Below are positions 8,928 to 17,941 of a stretch of DNA of 64,000 nucleotides, piece by piece. Made by a program: the position numbers and the translations under genes. The notes beneath the pieces were generated by a model. That model made no database searches, was not told the origin of the DNA, and saw nothing but the letters and a program-made list of their open reading frames with translations. Within the stretch, counting starts at the first letter, position 1. Each line of letters begins with the position of its first letter. This stretch comes from Roseibacterium beibuensis. GTDB taxonomy: Bacteria > Pseudomonadota > Alphaproteobacteria > Rhodobacterales > Rhodobacteraceae. The DNA is taken from contig NZ_BAABHW010000002.1 of NCBI RefSeq assembly GCF_039542305.1, positions 434,001 to 498,000 on the forward strand, read 5' to 3'.

Positions 8928-9674
8928 TCAGCCCGCCAGTTGCTCCATCACCTCGTCCGAGATCTCGAAATTCGCGGTGACGTTCTGAACGTCGTCGTCG
9001 TCTTCCAGGGCCTCGATCAGCTTCATCAGCTTTTGCGCATCCTCCAGCCCCAGCTCGGTCGTGGTGGTGGGACGCCAGACCAGCTTGGTCGAGTCGGACT
9101 CGCCCAGTTCGGCCTCCAGCGCGTTGGAGACATCGTTGAGATCGGTATCGGCGCACCAGATGACGTGTTCCTCGTCGCTCGATTCCACATCCTCTGCGCC
9201 GGCTTCGATCGCGGCCATCATCACCGTGTCCGCATCGCCGACCGAGGCCGGGTAGGTCACCTGCCCCTTGCGGTCGAACATGAAGCTGACCGAGCCGGTT
9301 TCACCAAGGTTGCCGCCGTTCTTGCCGAAGGTCGAGCGCACCGTACTGGCCGTCCGGTTACGGTTGTCGGTCATCGCCTCGACGATGATCGCAACGCCGT
9401 TGGGGCCATAGCCCTCGTAGCGGATTTCCTCGTAATTCTCGGCATCGCCGCCCTGCGATTTCTTGATCGCGCGGTCGATCACGTCCTTCGGGACCGAGTT
9501 CGACTTGGCCTCTTTCACGGCCAGGCGCAGGCGGGGGTTCTTGTCGGGGTCCGGGTCGCCCATCTTGGCCGCCACGGTGATTTCCTTGGCGAGCTTGGAA
9601 AACAGTTTCGACCGCGCGGCGTCCTGACGACCCTTGCGGTGCTGGATGTTCGCCCATTTTGAATGGCCTGCCAT
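8928..9674 (-). CDS. yebC: YebC/PmpR family regulatory protein
   Basis: A 248-residue protein starting with the family hallmark MAGHSKWANIQHRKGRQDAA and containing RYEGYGPNG and NLGETGSVSFMF. YebC-family proteins were described as DNA-binding regulators, and more recent work ties them to translation at proline-rich stretches. Length is standard. GGGAGAG precedes the ATG. It is monocistronic; a small lipoprotein gene lies upstream on the same strand with an 83-bp gap. Confidence 0.97.
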   Translation of the reverse strand: MAGHSKWANIQHRKGRQDAARSKLFSKLAKEITVAAKMGDPDPDKNPRLRLAVKEAKSNSVPKDVIDRAIKKSQGGDAENYEEIRYEGYGPNGVAIIVEAMTDNRNRTASTVRSTFGKNGGNLGETGSVSFMFDRKGQVTYPASVGDADTVMMAAIEAGAEDVESSDEEHVIWCADTDLNDVSNALEAELGESDSTKLVWRPTTTTELGLEDAQKLMKLIEALEDDDDVQNVTANFEISDEVMEQLAG

Positions 9675-9757
9675 GGGTCTCTCCCGGTCGGTGCTGACAA
9701 TCGCGCGGGTTTTACCCGTGCGCCCGCGTCACCGCAAGGCGCTGCATGTGCTGGCGG

Positions 9758-10141
9758 TCAGTCGACCTGCGGCGGGGGCGAGGAAAAGCGCCAGGTTTGC
9801 CCCTCGGGCCCGGTGATCGCGACCTCGGCCATGGGGTATAGCAGGCCGTCGGCGCCGATTGCTTCGACCACGGCCTCGACACCCTGACGCAGGAGGTTCG
9901 GGTTGGTCTCGAAGGCGACGGTGTAGGGATAGCTTGCGCTGCATCCCGTCAACCGGCCGGACCATGCCGTCGGCGACCCGGCAGGCGCAGGCCCGGTGCA
10001 CCGGCTGCCATCCGAGAGGCGCACGTCGATGGCGGCGCGGCTGACCTCAACCGCGACCGGGCGCGGGGACGAGGCCACGCAACCTGTGAGAAGGACGACG
10101 ATCATCCCCATCAGCACGGTATCGGACAGTTTAGGCAACAT
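9758..10141 (-). CDS. Small predicted lipoprotein
   Basis: A 127-residue protein with an N-terminal hydrophobic segment and lipobox LLTGC at about residues 17-21, so it should be lipidated and anchored in the cell envelope. The remainder contains two further cysteines (SRCTGPA and TGCSAS) that could form a disulfide. I do not recognise the family; it may be a COG3650-like or META-like small lipoprotein, but that is a guess. It lies 16 bp downstream of the SLC13 permease gene on the same strand and may share its transcript. Confidence 0.7.
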   Translation of the reverse strand: MLPKLSDTVLMGMIVVLLTGCVASSPRPVAVEVSRAAIDVRLSDGSRCTGPAPAGSPTAWSGRLTGCSASYPYTVAFETNPNLLRQGVEAVVEAIGADGLLYPMAEVAITGPEGQTWRFSSPPPQVD

Positions 10142-10157
10142 GATGCTCAGGTGGTCC

Positions 10158-11939
10158 TCAGAGCGGCCAGATCAAGGGAATCGTCAGGCAGACGACCACC
10201 CCGAGACTGAGGTTAAGCGGAATGCCCGTGCGAAGGAAATCGGTAAAACGATATCCGCCCGGGCCGTAGACCAGCATGTTCGTCTGGTACCCGATCGGGG
10301 TCGCAAAACAGGCAGAGGCTGCAATCATCACGGCCACGACCAGCGGCCTCGCATCGACGCCGGTCGCGTCCGCCAGCGCGATGGCGATGGGCGCCATGAT
10401 GACCGCGATCGCGTTGTTCGAGACCAACTCGGTCAAAACCGTGGTGATGAAATAGACCGCCCAGATCAGGACGACGGGCGGCATGGTCTGCAGCCATGGC
10501 GCAACCGCGCCCACGATCAACTCGATGCCGCCGGTATGGTCCAGCGCCGCGCCGACGGCCAGCATGGCGAAGATCAGCGCCAGCAAACGCCCCTCGACGA
10601 AGGAAAACGCCTCTTCGGCGTCGATGCATCCGGTCAGCAGCACCACGGCCACGGCGATCACGGCCAGCGCGAGGATGGGGGCCACGTCGAAGGCCGCGAG
10701 CACCACGATCCCCGCCATGGCGGCCACCGCGATGGGCGCCTTGGTCCGGCGATAGGCGCGCTCGGACGGGGTGGTGACATCGACAAGGTCCATGTCGGCG
10801 GCCAGACGCTGGATATCGGCGGGGTCGCCCTCCAGCAGCAGCGTGTCACCCACCCGCACCACGAGATCGTCGAGTTGCCGGCCGATATTCTGGTTCCGGC
10901 GATGCACGGCCAGCGGGTACACACCGTAGCGGCGGCGCAGGCGCAGGTTGCCCAGGCTGCGGCCCACCATCTTGCAGCCTGGCGTGATCAGCACCTCGAC
11001 GGTAGTCGTGCGCACCTGGCTCAGCTTGTCGACGGTCTTGAGCTCCTTGGATTGCTGAAGGCCCAGAACCTCGCTCATGTCTGTGCGCAGAACCACGCGG
11101 TCGCCCGGCTCCAGCACGACACCCGTCATGTCGCGCCGAAGGGACGCATCCCCGCGCAGCACGTCGATCAGGCGCACGCCCTCGCGCCGGAACAGGTCCA
11201 CCTCGTTCACGTTCTGCCCGATCAGGGCGGATTCTTCGGGCACGGCCACCTCGGTGAAGAATTTGGCCTTGGCGCGCCCCCTGCCAAGGACCGAGGCCAT
11301 CGAACTGCGATCCGGCAACAGGTGCCGCCCGACGACCAGCAGGTAGAGCATCCCCCAGGCCACGACGACGAGGCCGATGGGCGTGATCTCGAAAATGGTG
11401 AAGGGCTCCAGCCCGCGCGCACGGGCCACACCGTCGACAAGCAGGTTGGTCGAGGTGCCGATCAGGGTCAGCGTGCCGCCCATGATCGCGGCATAGCTGA
11501 GCGGGATCAGAAGCTTGGAGGGCGAGCGTTCGAGGATACGCGCCACCTGCACGAAGACCGGGATCATGATGACCACGATGGGCGTGTTGTTCATGAAGGC
11601 CGAGGCAATGGCGACGAAGCCCAGGAGAGTCGCAAGCGCCAGCTTTGGCCGTTTGCCCGCGTTCGACTCGGCGAATTTCGTCAGCCGGTCGAGCGATCCG
11701 GTCCGCACCATCGCCCCCATGACGATGAACATCGCCGCGATGGTCCAGGGCGCGGGGTTGGCCAACACCTCGACCGCGGCGTCATAGGGCAACAGGCCAA
11801 GGATCAGGAGCGCGGCGACCGCGCCCAAGGCAACGACCTCGGTCGGCCAGATCTCGCGCAGGAACAGACCGAACATCACGAGCAGCACGACAAGCGCCAT
11901 CACCCCTTCGCCGGTCTGAGACAGGTTGAGATCGAGCAT
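10158..11939 (-). CDS. SLC13 family permease with two TrkA-C domains
   Basis: A 593-residue inner-membrane protein. Its N-terminal block of transmembrane segments (to about residue 190) and C-terminal block (from about 390) flank two cytoplasmic RCK/TrkA-C modules at about residues 205-290 and 295-375. It carries the conserved NNTPIVVIMIPVF and STNLLVDG stretches of the DASS/SLC13 family, and near the C-terminus SNNAIAVIMAPIAIALA. Members carry di- and tricarboxylates or sulfate by sodium coupling; those with TrkA-C inserts are often sulfate or uncharacterised anion carriers. The small lipoprotein follows directly. Confidence 0.9.
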   Translation of the reverse strand: MLDLNLSQTGEGVMALVVLLVMFGLFLREIWPTEVVALGAVAALLILGLLPYDAAVEVLANPAPWTIAAMFIVMGAMVRTGSLDRLTKFAESNAGKRPKLALATLLGFVAIASAFMNNTPIVVIMIPVFVQVARILERSPSKLLIPLSYAAIMGGTLTLIGTSTNLLVDGVARARGLEPFTIFEITPIGLVVVAWGMLYLLVVGRHLLPDRSSMASVLGRGRAKAKFFTEVAVPEESALIGQNVNEVDLFRREGVRLIDVLRGDASLRRDMTGVVLEPGDRVVLRTDMSEVLGLQQSKELKTVDKLSQVRTTTVEVLITPGCKMVGRSLGNLRLRRRYGVYPLAVHRRNQNIGRQLDDLVVRVGDTLLLEGDPADIQRLAADMDLVDVTTPSERAYRRTKAPIAVAAMAGIVVLAAFDVAPILALAVIAVAVVLLTGCIDAEEAFSFVEGRLLALIFAMLAVGAALDHTGGIELIVGAVAPWLQTMPPVVLIWAVYFITTVLTELVSNNAIAVIMAPIAIALADATGVDARPLVVAVMIAASACFATPIGYQTNMLVYGPGGYRFTDFLRTGIPLNLSLGVVVCLTIPLIWPL

Positions 11940-12040
11940 AAATATCCCTTGCCATCCGGGGAGGCCCCGGCCCGTTGCGCATCATTGACGAGGAACACCG
12001 TCGCTGCAACCCGCGACTGGTGACGGGCGTTCACTCGGTG

Positions 12041-12946
12041 TCAGGCGGGGGTGACGGCTGGCTCGGCCCGGCGCGGCTGCACGAGGAACAGGCCCAGCAT
12101 CATCAACCCGAGCGCCGTCCAGACCCAGGGCGAATAGGTCTCGCCCAGGATCAGCTTGGCCCAGAGGATGCCGAACCCGGTAACGAGGTAGCTGACCTGC
12201 GCAGCAAAGACCGCGCCGGCGCGCCGCACAAGCCAGACATAGCCCGCATAGGCGATCGCATGCGCCGTGGAAAAGCCGACGATGGCCAGATCCGGCGCGC
12301 CATAGGGCGGCAGGGGCGAAATCCACTGCCCCGTCATCACCGCCAGCGGCGCGGCAAGGATCAGTCCCACCAACGAGGCACCCAGAAGCACCTGCACCGG
12401 GTCCAGCCCATCGGTGCCGTAGCGAGCGACGAAATTTCCCTCGACCGCGTAGAAGGCGGGCGCGACCAGGGCCAGAGGCAACCACCACACCATCGCGGGA
12501 TCGGGCAAGCTCGCCTCGGGCAGGCCGATCAGGAGGATGGCGGCGAAGCCAAGCAGCAGGCCCATCAGGCGCAGGGCCGAGAAACGGTCCATCCTAAGCG
12601 CCAGCGCGATGGGAAAGGACACCATCGGCACGGTCGAAAGCACGATCGACAGGATCCCCGAGGGCAGATGGATCGCCGCCGTGTAACTGGCCGAGTTGGG
12701 CAGCAGCGTCCCGATCAGGGCAATGACCGTGTAGAACGCAAGATGGCGCGCCCCCATCGGCAGGCGGCCGCTGCGCAGCCCGTTGATGGGCAGCAGGATC
12801 AGCGCCCCGAGCGCGAATTGCCAGAAGATGATGCCGAAATGCCTGTAGCCCTCGGAAACAGCGATCTTGGCGAAGGGCTGGGTGATGCCCCAGGCGGCGC
12901 CGATCCCGACCAACAGCGCGATCAGGATCAGGCGGTCACGGCTCAA
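12041..12946 (-). CDS. DMT/EamA family transporter
   Basis: A 301-residue inner-membrane protein with ten hydrophobic segments arranged as two EamA repeats. The start is a TTG that overlaps the TGA of the upstream ymdB gene by four bases (TTGA), indicating translational coupling; an AAGAGG sequence precedes it. It shares no obvious function with ymdB. The substrate cannot be predicted. It is not a close duplicate of the other DMT protein in this window. Confidence 0.88.
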   Translation of the reverse strand: MSRDRLILIALLVGIGAAWGITQPFAKIAVSEGYRHFGIIFWQFALGALILLPINGLRSGRLPMGARHLAFYTVIALIGTLLPNSASYTAAIHLPSGILSIVLSTVPMVSFPIALALRMDRFSALRLMGLLLGFAAILLIGLPEASLPDPAMVWWLPLALVAPAFYAVEGNFVARYGTDGLDPVQVLLGASLVGLILAAPLAVMTGQWISPLPPYGAPDLAIVGFSTAHAIAYAGYVWLVRRAGAVFAAQVSYLVTGFGILWAKLILGETYSPWVWTALGLMMLGLFLVQPRRAEPAVTPA

Positions 12947-13755
12947 GGGGTTGCCTCTTGCAGGCGCCCGCCGACGCGGATGGGCGCAACGCGGCTGGCC
13001 TTGCCGGTCCGGTCGTCGGTCTCGACATAGACGCCGGACAGGGTGGCAGGCTCACCGGCCGGGGTGAAGCGGCCCTTGGGCATCCCGGTGATGAACCGGC
13101 GCAGCGGCTCGTCCTTTTCCATCCCGATGACCGAGTTGTAGTCGCCGCACATCCCGGCATCGGACTGGTAGGCGGTGCCGCCGGGCAGGATCATCGTGTC
13201 CGAGGTCGGCACATGGGTGTGGGTGCCGACGACGAGGCTGGCGCGCCCGTCGCAGAAATGGCCCGTGGCCATCTTCTCGCTGGTCGCCTCGGCGTGGATG
13301 TCGACGATCACCGCATTGGCCTGCCCGCCGAGCGGATAGGTCCTGAGCGCGGCGTCGACCGCCGAGAACGGATCGTCGAAGGGCCGTTTCATGAAAACCT
13401 GCCCCAACGCCTGCGCCACCACCACGCGGCGCCCGCCCGGCGCCTCGAAAATCCGGATCCCCTTGCCAGGCGCCTGCTTGGCGAAATTGATCGGGCGCAG
13501 GATGCGCGGCTCGCTTTCGATGACCTGCATCATCTCGCGCTGGTCGAAGGCATGATCGCCAAGCGTGATGCAATCCGCCCCCGCCTCGAGGATCGCCTTG
13601 GCATGCGCGCCCGACAGGCCCGCGCCGTTGGTCGCGTTCTCGGCATTGACCACGACGAAATCCAGCCGCCAGTCGGCCTTGATGCGGGGGAGATGTTCGG
13701 TGATCGCCGTGCGGCCGGCCCGGCCCATCACGTCGCCTAGGAAAAGCAGTTTCAT
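12943..13755 (-). CDS. ymdB: YmdB-family metallophosphoesterase (TIGR00282)
   Basis: A 270-residue cytoplasmic phosphoesterase. Metal-binding motifs are visible in order: GDVMGRAG (residues 7-14), NAENATNG, LGDHAFDQ (usually GNH in the family, so Asn is replaced by Asp), VDIHAEATSEK and GTHTHVPTSD. Bacillus YmdB hydrolyses 2',3'-cyclic nucleotides and affects biofilm and motility; the role in alphaproteobacteria is not known. Length is normal. It is the first gene of a two-gene unit with the DMT transporter. Confidence 0.93.
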   Translation of the reverse strand: MKLLFLGDVMGRAGRTAITEHLPRIKADWRLDFVVVNAENATNGAGLSGAHAKAILEAGADCITLGDHAFDQREMMQVIESEPRILRPINFAKQAPGKGIRIFEAPGGRRVVVAQALGQVFMKRPFDDPFSAVDAALRTYPLGGQANAVIVDIHAEATSEKMATGHFCDGRASLVVGTHTHVPTSDTMILPGGTAYQSDAGMCGDYNSVIGMEKDEPLRRFITGMPKGRFTPAGEPATLSGVYVETDDRTGKASRVAPIRVGGRLQEATP

Positions 13756-13806
13756 ACCATCCGATTATGCCGCAAGGGCGCGCGCGGCAAGGGGGGCGTG
13801 ACCGGG

Positions 13807-14370
13807 CTAGGGCCGAATGACGCCCCGCTCTGTCACGATGGCGTCGAGCGGCTGGTCAGTGGGCTCAACCGGCAGGTCCGGCAGTTCCTGCGCGGCATAG
13901 GCAAAGCCGATCGCCCGGACCGGACCGGCGGCGCGCAGACGCGCCAGCGTGCGGTCGTAGAACCCACCGCCATAACCCAGGCGGTTCAACGCGGCGTCGA
14001 ACCCCACGAGCGGGACAATCAGCAGATCCGGCACCAGCCAGTCGCCCGTGTCCGGGACCATTGCGCCAAACGGCCCCTCGACCAGCGCACATCCCGGCGT
14101 CCACGCGCGGAAATCGAGCGGCTTGCCCTTGCCCGCGATCACCGGCACGCAGACCCGGGCCCCGGCCTCGTGCAGCGCCGCCATGGCGGGCAGCGGGTCG
14201 ATCTCGGTGCGAATCGGCATGTAGCCGGACACGGTCCGCCCGGCGGCCTCACCGATCTCGGACAGCAGGTGGCGGCTTGCGCGCGCGACGGCATCCCCCG
14301 CCGCCGCATGGGCGGTTTTGCGCGCGGCATAGGCCTGTTTGCGCAACCGGGCTTTGGGGTCTTCATTCAT
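13807..14370 (-). CDS. fau: 5-formyltetrahydrofolate cyclo-ligase
   Basis: A 187-residue enzyme (ygfA/fau/MTHFS family) converting 5-formyl-THF to 5,10-methenyl-THF with ATP. The ATP/folate motif GYGGGFYDRTLARL is intact near residue 135, and an N-terminal basic helix (KARLRKQAYAARK) is typical. The start at 14370, MNEDPKARL, fits the family; the frame is open further upstream but that part is antisense to the VOC gene. In many proteobacteria 6S RNA lies upstream of this gene; here only 120 bp separate it from the divergent gene, and they contain a strong hairpin. Confidence 0.94.
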   Translation of the reverse strand: MNEDPKARLRKQAYAARKTAHAAAGDAVARASRHLLSEIGEAAGRTVSGYMPIRTEIDPLPAMAALHEAGARVCVPVIAGKGKPLDFRAWTPGCALVEGPFGAMVPDTGDWLVPDLLIVPLVGFDAALNRLGYGGGFYDRTLARLRAAGPVRAIGFAYAAQELPDLPVEPTDQPLDAIVTERGVIRP

Positions 14371-14382
14371 GGCGGCAGATTT

Positions 14383-14422
14383 CTTGGTTCCGCGCCGGAT
14401 CGCAACAGGCGGCGCGACCCAA
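14383..14422 (-). other. Strong hairpin in the fau leader
   Basis: CTTGG...CGCGCC pairs with GGCGCG...CCAAG, giving two stem blocks of about 5 and 7 bp with a small internal loop and an apical loop of about 11 nt. It lies 13 bp before the fau start codon. No T-run follows, so it is not an ordinary terminator. It could be a leader structure or part of a small RNA; no known riboswitch consensus was recognised. Confidence 0.4.
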
Positions 14423-14490
14423 GTGCGGGCTTTTCCGACACGCGCCCGCGCGCTACGCCTTGCCGCGACAGGTATCATCAAGGGGCGGCC

Positions 14491-15105
14491 ATGCTGACAC
14501 TCGACCATATCGCGATCTCGACCGAGGCGCTGGAGACCGGCGCGGCCGAGGTGGAAGAGAAACTGGGCGTCCCGCTCGCCCCCGGTGGTCAACATGCCGC
14601 GATGGGGACCTGGAACCGCCTCTTGTCGCTTGGGCCCGAGGAATATCTCGAACTGATCGCCACCGAGCCGGGCGCGCCCGCCCCCGCGCAGCCGCGCTGG
14701 TTCGACCTCGACAATTTCGCGGGCGTGACGCGCACAACCACGTGGATCTGCCGCTGCGACGACCTCGACGCCGCGCTTGCCGCGGCCCCCGAGGGCACGG
14801 GCGTGCCGTGGAGCCTTGAACGGGCCGATTTGCGCTGGCGCATGGCGATCCCGACAACCGGGCTGCTGCCCTTTTCCGGGCTGTTTCCGGCGCTGATCGA
14901 ATGGAGCGGCCCGGCCCACCCCGCGCCGCGGCTGGAAGACCGCTCGGTGCGCCTGACCGGGTTGCGCCTGATCTCGCCCGATGCGGACGGGTTGTCGGCG
15001 GCCCTTGCCCCGATGATCTCGGACGACCGAATCGAGGTCGTGCCGGGCGAGGTGCCGCGCATGGAAGCCGTCCTCGCGACGCCAAGCGGCGAGATCACGC
15101 TGTGA
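14491..15105 (+). CDS. VOC / glyoxalase-like domain protein
   Basis: A 204-residue cytoplasmic protein starting MLTLDHIAISTEALE, the usual opening of the glyoxalase-like_3 branch of the vicinal-oxygen-chelate superfamily. The N-terminal His (DHIAI) and an internal Glu (EEYLELIA) could be metal ligands. The substrate is unknown. Its TGA overlaps the GTG start of the acetyltransferase that follows (GTGA), so the two are translated as a pair. The ATG at 14491 follows AAGGGGCGGCC. Confidence 0.85.
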   Translation: MLTLDHIAISTEALETGAAEVEEKLGVPLAPGGQHAAMGTWNRLLSLGPEEYLELIATEPGAPAPAQPRWFDLDNFAGVTRTTTWICRCDDLDAALAAAPEGTGVPWSLERADLRWRMAIPTTGLLPFSGLFPALIEWSGPAHPAPRLEDRSVRLTGLRLISPDADGLSAALAPMISDDRIEVVPGEVPRMEAVLATPSGEITL

Positions 15106-15575
15106 TCCGCCCGGCGCGTCCCGAGGATGCGAAGGCCATCGCCGAGATCTGGAACGCGATCATCCGCGACACCGTCATCACCTTCACGACCGCCGCGAAG
15201 GACCCCGAGGCCCTGGCCAGGATGATGGCTGACGGGACGCCCTTCTTCGTCGCCGAGCACGACGGCGCGGTCGCGGGGTTTGCCACGGCGGGCCAGTTTC
15301 GCGGCGGACCGGGCTATGCCCACACCTGGGAGCATTCCATTCATGTCGCCGCGGGGGCGCGCGGGCGTGGAGTTGGGCGCGCCTTGATGACGGCGATCGA
15401 AGTTGCCTTGCGCGCCATGGACGTGCATTCGGTCTTTGCCGGCGTGTCTGGCGAGAATGCCGAGGGCATCGCCTTTCATGCATCGCTAGGCTACCGCGAG
15501 GTCGCGCGCCTGGCCGAGGTTGGGCGCAAGTTCGACCGGTGGCACGATCTTGTGCTGATGCAGAAATACCTCTGA
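15102..15575 (+). CDS. GNAT acetyltransferase, phosphinothricin-acetyltransferase-like
   Basis: A 157-residue protein with the GNAT fold. The N-terminal IRPARPEDAKAIAEIWN and TITFTTAAKDP regions, the acetyl-CoA loop ARGRGVGRALM (residues about 86-96) and the C-terminal FHASLGYREVARL are those of PAT/MnaT-like enzymes that acetylate amino-acid analogues such as methionine sulfone or phosphinothricin. It starts with GTG overlapping the VOC stop codon. It is followed immediately by a dispersed composite repeat with a 15-bp hairpin that may terminate transcription. Confidence 0.88.
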   Translation: MIRPARPEDAKAIAEIWNAIIRDTVITFTTAAKDPEALARMMADGTPFFVAEHDGAVAGFATAGQFRGGPGYAHTWEHSIHVAAGARGRGVGRALMTAIEVALRAMDVHSVFAGVSGENAEGIAFHASLGYREVARLAEVGRKFDRWHDLVLMQKYL

Positions 15576-15688
15576 GGGGTTGCGCCGGCTTTGCCGTCGT
15601 CCGGGCAAGCGCGGCAAGGGGCATCGAGCCCCTTGCCGCGCTGTCGCGCGGTTCGCGCGTTTGCATATTTGAGGGATAAAGATGGGGC
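15573..15688 (-). repeat. Dispersed composite repeat, copy 1 (3'-end element)
   Basis: It begins at the TGA of the acetyltransferase gene. Order: GGGGTTGCGCCGGCTTTGCC box, a perfect 15-bp hairpin (AGCGCGGCAAGGGGC at 15608-15622 with loop ATCGA and partner to 15642), then GCATATTTGAGGGATAAAGATG (15663-15684). Copies in the opposite orientation occur at 17942-18054 and 48385-48503, each adjoining the 3' end of a gene. No T-run follows the stem. Confidence 0.75.
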
Positions 15689-15776
15689 GGGGGCGGGATG
15701 CGCCCCAACCGATCGTGAGGCCGATGCGGTGACAATTCCCCTGCCCCTCGCCGGACGCTTGCGTTAGAAAACCCCC

Positions 15777-16484
15777 ATGTCGCTTTGGTCCCGCATCACG
15801 GACGCGCTGGCCGCCCTGACGAAGGGCGAGGGATTGTCGGCTGTCTTCGACAAGCTGCGCACCCCGCCCGAGCGCAGTGTCGCCTTCACCATCGCGGTGA
15901 TCGCGCTGTCTGCGAAGATGGCCAAGGCCGACGGGCTTGTCACCCGTGACGAGGTGGCCGCCTTTCGGCAGGTCTTTCACATCGCCGCCGAAGATGAACG
16001 CGCCGCCGCCCGGGTTTTCAACATGGCGCGCGAGGACGTCGCCGGGTTCGAGGAGTACGCCGCCCGGATCGCGCGCATGTTCCGCTCGGACGATCAGCCC
16101 TGCGGGCAGGACTCGGTGCTGTGCGACTTGATGGAGGGGCTGTTCTTCATCGCGACCGCCGATGGCGAGTATCACCCCGGCGAGGATGCCTTCCTCGCCC
16201 GCGTCGCCGAGATCTTCGGCATGGAGGACGGCGCCTTTCGCCGGATGCGCGCCCGGCATGTCCCCGATGCACCGCCAGATCCCTACACGGTCCTCGGGGT
16301 GGCGCCGGATACCCCGCTCAGGGAGATCCGGGCGGTCTGGCGGGCCGAAGTGCGCGCGACCCATCCCGACCGGATGCTGGCGCGCGGCGTCCCGGAAGAG
16401 GCGGTGAAACTCGCCGAAGCGCGGCTTGCGGCGGTCAACATCGCGTGGGAGGCGATCCAATCCGAGCGGAGCGGGGCCGCCTGA
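15777..16484 (+). CDS. TerB-like plus J-domain co-chaperone (DjlA-like)
   Basis: A 235-residue protein without a membrane segment. An N-terminal TerB-type helical domain spans about residues 30-150 (IAVIALSAKMAKADGLVTRDE is its signature), and a C-terminal J-domain spans 165-230, containing the HPD motif in RATHPDRMLARG. This is the DjlA layout minus the transmembrane anchor, as in many alphaproteobacteria; J-domains stimulate DnaK. It runs directly into the endonuclease-like gene with one base between stop and start, so both form an operon. Confidence 0.9.
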   Translation: MSLWSRITDALAALTKGEGLSAVFDKLRTPPERSVAFTIAVIALSAKMAKADGLVTRDEVAAFRQVFHIAAEDERAAARVFNMAREDVAGFEEYAARIARMFRSDDQPCGQDSVLCDLMEGLFFIATADGEYHPGEDAFLARVAEIFGMEDGAFRRMRARHVPDAPPDPYTVLGVAPDTPLREIRAVWRAEVRATHPDRMLARGVPEEAVKLAEARLAAVNIAWEAIQSERSGAA

Positions 16485-16485
16485 C

Positions 16486-17523
16486 ATGCGGGTCGCCACT
16501 TACAATGTCGAGTGGTTCCACGCGCTCTTCGCGGATGACGGCACGCTGCTGAACGACAACCGCTGGTCCGCCCGGCAGGACGTGACGCGCGAGGACCAGA
16601 TCGCGGCGCTCGCCCATATCTTCCGCGCCATGGATGCCGACGCCATCATGGTGATCGAAGCGCCCGACACCTCGCGCCACCGCGACGGCACGGTCGCGCT
16701 CGAAGCCTTCGCCGCGCATGCCGGGATCCGGGCGCGCAAGGCGCTGATCGGCTTTGCCAACCACACGCAGCAAGAGCTGATGCTGCTTTATGATCCCGAT
16801 GTCATGGCGGCGCGCCACGACCCGCGCGGCAATGCCACGAGCAAGCGCGGGAATCCGGACGCACCGCGGTTCGACGGGGCGTTCCGCATCGACCTCGATA
16901 TCGACGCGACCGAGGATGTGGTGACCTTCTCCAAGCCGCCTCTGGAAGTCGCGCTCGAAACCGCCCTCGGGCGGATGCGCATGATCGGATGCCACGTCAA
17001 ATCCAAGGCCCCGCATGGCGCCAGCACACCCGACGAGGTGATGCGCATCGCCATCGCCAACCGCCGCAAGCAACTGGCGCAATGCATCTGGCTGCGTCAG
17101 CGCATCGACGGGCATCTGGATGCAGGAGAGCCGCTGATCGTGCTGGGTGATCTCAATGACGGCCCGGGCCTCGACGAGTACGAAAAACTCTTCGGGCGGT
17201 CCGGGGTCGAGATCGTGATGGGCAAGGACCTGCCCCCCGATCGCCGCCTCTACGATCCCCATGCCGCCCGCGCCCTGCAAAGCCGCATCGCCGCCCAGGC
17301 CACCAGCGCGCGCTTCTTTCTCGCCGAGGAGGGGCACTACCTCTCCGCGCTTCTCGACTACATCATGGTCTCGCCCGATCTGCGCCCGCGCGCCCGAGGC
17401 TGGCGCATCTGGCATCCGTTCGAAGACCCCGGCTGTTGGCGTGACCTGCACCTGCGCGAGGCGCTGTTGACCGCCTCCGACCATTTCCCGGTGACGCTCG
17501 ACCTGAACAGCGCGCCTTCCTGA
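16486..17523 (+). CDS. Endonuclease/exonuclease/phosphatase family protein
   Basis: A 345-residue protein starting MRVATYNVEWFHALF. EEP-fold hallmarks are present: the N-terminal Asn and Glu of TYNVEW (metal ligand), GDLND in the middle, and SDHFPV at the C-terminus (catalytic Asp-His pair). There is no signal peptide. The substrate could be nucleic acid or a phospholipid/inositol phosphate and cannot be told from sequence. It is co-transcribed with the J-domain gene. Confidence 0.88.
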   Translation: MRVATYNVEWFHALFADDGTLLNDNRWSARQDVTREDQIAALAHIFRAMDADAIMVIEAPDTSRHRDGTVALEAFAAHAGIRARKALIGFANHTQQELMLLYDPDVMAARHDPRGNATSKRGNPDAPRFDGAFRIDLDIDATEDVVTFSKPPLEVALETALGRMRMIGCHVKSKAPHGASTPDEVMRIAIANRRKQLAQCIWLRQRIDGHLDAGEPLIVLGDLNDGPGLDEYEKLFGRSGVEIVMGKDLPPDRRLYDPHAARALQSRIAAQATSARFFLAEEGHYLSALLDYIMVSPDLRPRARGWRIWHPFEDPGCWRDLHLREALLTASDHFPVTLDLNSAPS

Positions 17524-17551
17524 GACGGGCCTCAGCCCCTATATTGGACCC

Positions 17552-17914
17552 ATGACGCGATCCCGCCTTATCCCTCTCGCCGCCGCCGCGCTTCTGGCCG
17601 CGGCCCCCTCGCATGCCCAGGATGACGATGGCGATGTGTCCGAAGGCCTCGGCCTGCTCCGCGAAGGCTCGCGCATGATCCTCGAGAACCTGCTCGACGA
17701 GATGCGCCCCATGCTGGAAGAGGCCCGGCCGTTCTTCGAAGACGAGATGCTGCCCTTCCTTCAGGAACTCGGCCGCCAGATCGACGATCTGACCGCCTAC
17801 GAACTGCCCGAGCGGCTGCCAAACGGCGACATCATCATTCGCCGCTCACCCGACGCACCGCCCATCGGGGAAGACCTGCCCGAGGTTGGCGAGGACGGCG
17901 AGGTCGAACTTTAA
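17552..17914 (+). CDS. Secreted acidic protein of unknown function
   Basis: A 120-residue protein with a clear signal peptide (SRLIPLAAAALLAAAPSHA, cleavage after residue 22 or so). The mature part is very acidic and largely helical, with many Glu/Asp and few other features. Homologues in Rhodobacterales are commonly labelled AAA+ ATPase in databases, but no Walker motif is present here and that label would be wrong. It lies 28 bp after the endonuclease-like gene and may be its last operon member. Confidence 0.75.
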   Translation: MTRSRLIPLAAAALLAAAPSHAQDDDGDVSEGLGLLREGSRMILENLLDEMRPMLEEARPFFEDEMLPFLQELGRQIDDLTAYELPERLPNGDIIIRRSPDAPPIGEDLPEVGEDGEVEL

Positions 17915-17941
17915 CCCGCACCCTTTGGGCCAGTGCATCCC

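Noticed and set aside
9996..12023. 675-codon + strand open frame
   Set aside because: It is antisense to the SLC13 permease and has the same low-complexity composition; no ribosome site or domain.
17552..17914. AAA+ ATPase label for the small secreted acidic protein
   Set aside because: The protein has no Walker A or B motif and a signal peptide; such a label would be an inherited database error.
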